From: Alphaproteobacteria bacterium
GTDB lineage: Bacteria; Pseudomonadota; Alphaproteobacteria; JAEULC01
Length of the DNA: 9,333 bases
Direction: 5' to 3'
NCBI GenBank assembly: GCA_020851015.1
Contig: JADZDN010000275.1
Span: 1 to 9,333, forward strand
Under the pieces are notes generated by a model that saw only the letters and a list, made by a program, of their open reading frames with translations, made no database searches and had not been told where the DNA came from. Within the stretch, counting starts at the first letter, position 1; every line of letters starts with the position of its first letter. The position numbers and the translations under genes are program-made. This document shows positions 7,421-9,333 of the stretch, one piece after another.

Positions 7421-7489
7421 GCCAAGGCCGGGCCGGCCGATGCGGCGCGCCAGGCCCGCGACCCCAGGACATGCCGACAGGACCTGCCG

Positions 7490-7969
7490 ATGGCCCCCGC
7501 CAGCCCTAACCCTGCCCGTCCGCCGGGTCAGGCCAAGTCGATCCTGATCCTCAACGGGCCGAACCTGAACATGCTGGGGACGCGCCAGCCCGAGATCTAC
7601 GGGCGCGAGACGCTGCAGGAGATCATGACCGCGGCGGCGCGGCGGGCGACCGAGCTGGGCCTGGCGACCGATGCGCGCCAGTCCAACCACGAGGGCGACC
7701 TGGTCACCTGGATCCAGCAGGCGCGCAGCGAGCACGACGGCATCATCATCAATCCGGCCGGATACACCACGACCTCGGTCGCGATCCTCGACGCGCTGCT
7801 GCTGGCCGAGAAGCCGGTGATCGAGGTGCACCTGTCGAACATCCACCGCCGCGAGGAGTTCCGCCACCACTCCTACGTCTCGAAGGCGGCGACCGGCGTG
7901 ATCTGCGGCCTGGGAAGCCACGGCTACATCCTGGCCATCGAGGCGATGGGCCGCCTGCTGAAGCAATGA
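7490..7969 (+). CDS. aroQ: 3-dehydroquinate dehydratase, type II
   Basis: Dehydrates 3-dehydroquinate to 3-dehydroshikimate, the third step of the shikimate pathway, as a cytosolic dodecamer in this family. The 159-residue protein has a 16-residue Ala/Pro-rich N-terminal extension before the usual start ([14 protein letters not shown]). Active-site residues are visible: N22, R32 and catalytic Y37 in [10 protein letters not shown]88 in NPAGY, general acid H114 in VHLSNIH, and R125 in REEFRHHS. The family's second histidine in 'T-H-T-S' is replaced by T94 (YTTTS). AGGA at 7479-7482 lies 7 bp before ATG 7490 and supports this start. The stop overlaps the accB ATG (ATGA). The order aroQ-accB-accC is common in proteobacteria and links aromatic synthesis with fatty-acid synthesis. 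Confidence 0.96.
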   Translation: MAPASPNPARPPGQAKSILILNGPNLNMLGTRQPEIYGRETLQEIMTAAARRATELGLATDARQSNHEGDLVTWIQQARSEHDGIIINPAGYTTTSVAILDALLLAEKPVIEVHLSNIHRREEFRHHSYVSKAATGVICGLGSHGYILAIEAMGRLLKQ

Positions 7970-8439
7970 CCGCCACCAAGGACCGCGAGAAGCGCATGGC
8001 CAAGCTGGATGTCGATCCGGACCTGATCCGCCGCCTGGCCGACCTGCTGCGCGAGACCGGCTTGGCCGAGCTGGAGGTGACGGAGGGCGAGCGCCGCCTG
8101 CGCGTGCGCCTGCCCGAGACGATCACCGCGGTCAGCGCGCCCGCCGGGCCGATGACGGCGCCGGCCGCCGCCGCCGTGCCCGCCCCGGCCGGCGACGGGC
8201 CGCCGGCGGGGGCCGTCACCTCGCCGATGGTCGGCACGGTGTTCGTGGCGCCCGAGCCCGGCGCCGCGCCCTTCGTCTCGGTCGGCGACAAGGTGATCGC
8301 GGGCCAGACCCTGCTGATCGTCGAGGCGATGAAGGTGATGAACCAGATCCCCGCGCCGCGCGCCGGCACCGTGACGCGCATCCTGATCCGCGACCGCCAG
8401 CCGGTCGAGTACGGCGAACCCCTGATGATCGTCGAGTAG
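7966..8439 (+). CDS. accB: Biotin carboxyl carrier protein of acetyl-CoA carboxylase
   Basis: Carries the biotin that shuttles CO2 between biotin carboxylase and carboxyltransferase in the first step of fatty-acid synthesis. The 157-residue protein has three parts: an N-terminal helical region ([18 protein letters not shown], about 21-38), an Ala/Pro/Gly-rich flexible linker (about 56-82), and the C-terminal biotinyl domain. The biotin attachment site is E120-A-M-K123-V-M-N, with valine where many homologues have leucine or methionine. ATG 7966 overlaps the aroQ stop (ATGA). A second in-frame ATG at 7996 gives [18 protein letters not shown], closer to many AccB N-termini and with GAGAAG just upstream, so the true start may be 7996. 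Confidence 0.95.
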   Translation: MTATKDREKRMAKLDVDPDLIRRLADLLRETGLAELEVTEGERRLRVRLPETITAVSAPAGPMTAPAAAAVPAPAGDGPPAGAVTSPMVGTVFVAPEPGAAPFVSVGDKVIAGQTLLIVEAMKVMNQIPAPRAGTVTRILIRDRQPVEYGEPLMIVE

Positions 8440-8456
8440 GCGGCGGCGCGCCCCGA

Positions 8457-9333
8457 ATGTTCGAGAAGGTGCTGATCGCCAATCGCGGGGAAATCGCGCT
8501 GCGCATCCAGCGCGCCTGCCGCGAGATGGGGATCGAGACGGTGGCCGTGCATTCCACCGCCGACGCCGACGCCATGCATGTGCGGCTGGCCGATGAGAGC
8601 GTGTGCATCGGCCCGCCGCCGGCCGCCGACAGCTACCTGAACATTCCCGCCATCCTGTCGGCCGCGGCGATCACCGGCGCCGATGCGATCCATCCAGGGG
8701 TCGGCTTCCTCAGCGAGAATGCGCGCTTCGCCGAGATGGTGGCCGAGCACGACCTGACCTTCATCGGCCCGACCCCCGACCATGTCCGCCTGATGGGCGA
8801 CAAGATCGTCGCCAAGCGCGCCGCGATGGAGCTGGGGCTGCCGCTGGTGCCGGGCAGCGACGGGCCGGTCGCCGGCGACGACGACGCGCTGCGCCACGCG
8901 CACGCGATCGGCTATCCGGTGCTGGTCAAGGCCGCGGCCGGCGGCGGCGGGCGCGGCATGAAGGTGGCGCGCAGCGAGGCCGAGCTCAGCGACGCGCTGC
9001 GCATGGCGCGCCACGAGGCGCAGAGCGCGTTCGGCGACGGCACGGTCTACCTGGAGAAGTACCTGGAGCATCCGCGCCACATCGAGCTGCAGGTGCTGGG
9101 CGACGCCCACGGCAACGTGGTGCATTTCGGCGAGCGCGACTGCACGCCGCAGCGCCGCCACCAGAAGGTGGTCGAGGAAGCGCCCTCGCCCGCGCTCAAC
9201 GCCACGGAGCGCGCGCGGCTGGGCGCGATCGGCGCCGAGGCGATGGCCAAGCTCGGCTACCGCTCGCTCGGCACGATCGAGTTCCTGTACCAGGACGGCC
9301 AGTTCTACTTCATCGAGATGAACACGCGCCTGC
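8457..9333 (+). CDS. accC: Biotin carboxylase subunit of acetyl-CoA carboxylase (3' truncated by window)
   Basis: Carboxylates the biotin on AccB using ATP and bicarbonate. The frame from ATG 8457 stays open to the window end, giving 292 residues of the roughly 450 expected. It begins with the canonical [20 protein letters not shown]-grasp features are present: K116 in [12 protein letters not shown]158 followed by the glycine-rich [11 protein letters not shown] loop, ERDC/QRRHQK (226-236), and metal ligands E275 (GTIEFL) and E287 (FIEMNTR). The sequence stops just before the expected QVEHPVTE motif. Two spots differ from the E. coli pattern: [10 protein letters not shown] (V82 for tyrosine) and DCTPQRRHQ (TP for SM). 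It follows accB by 17 bp with no clear Shine-Dalgarno sequence, so coupled translation is likely. Confidence 0.96.
   Translation, partial: MFEKVLIANRGEIALRIQRACREMGIETVAVHSTADADAMHVRLADESVCIGPPPAADSYLNIPAILSAAAITGADAIHPGVGFLSENARFAEMVAEHDLTFIGPTPDHVRLMGDKIVAKRAAMELGLPLVPGSDGPVAGDDDALRHAHAIGYPVLVKAAAGGGGRGMKVARSEAELSDALRMARHEAQSAFGDGTVYLEKYLEHPRHIELQVLGDAHGNVVHFGERDCTPQRRHQKVVEEAPSPALNATERARLGAIGAEAMAKLGYRSLGTIEFLYQDGQFYFIEMNTRL

Noticed and set aside
7749..9161. A 470-codon open frame on the minus strand across aroQ, accB and accC
   Set aside because: It lies antisense to three strongly conserved genes, its translation is low-complexity Arg/Ala/His-rich with no family resemblance, and high GC content makes such long shadow frames common.

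Overview
This window is GC-rich, densely coding DNA. It most resembles an alphaproteobacterial chromosome: aroQ-accB-accC order, ATGA stop/start overlaps, and a TTG/TATAA-type promoter ahead of aroQ. A Rhodospirillales- or Hyphomicrobiales-like host is my guess from protein style only, since no rRNA or phylogenetic marker is present. Ten genes are supported, two of them cut by the window ends. I see no tRNA, rRNA, CRISPR array, transposase, integrase or phage gene.

Region 1 (1-3447, plus strand) is an ABC importer operon of the polyamine/iron/opine type. It holds the C-terminal part of a periplasmic binding protein, two inner-membrane permeases joined by an ATGA overlap, and a PotA/FbpC-like ATPase. 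A small GC-rich hairpin lies between the binding-protein and first permease genes. The substrate cannot be read from the sequence.

Region 2 (3450-7358) is a tyrosine/homogentisate catabolic cassette. On the minus strand, in transcription order, are 4-hydroxyphenylpyruvate dioxygenase (hpd), a compact homogentisate 1,2-dioxygenase (hmgA) and a fumarylacetoacetase-family hydrolase. hmgA and the hydrolase overlap by ATGA. A MarR-family regulator is transcribed divergently from hpd. The 53-bp divergent gap and the start of the marR gene hold two overlapping -10-like boxes and a perfect 6-2-6 palindrome, GTTTCA-AA-TGAAAC, which covers the regulator's own start codon. This looks like a single switch for both directions. 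A REP-like imperfect inverted repeat sits between hpd and hmgA. No maleylacetoacetate isomerase gene is present.

Region 3 (7359-9333, plus strand) is a housekeeping operon: type II 3-dehydroquinase (aroQ, shikimate pathway), the biotin carrier of acetyl-CoA carboxylase (accB), and the start of biotin carboxylase (accC), which runs off the end. A sigma70-like promoter precedes aroQ.

I do not see a clearly new biological system. The points most worth a second look are the divergent operator with an apparently leaderless marR, and the variant active-site features of the HmgA/FAH pair.
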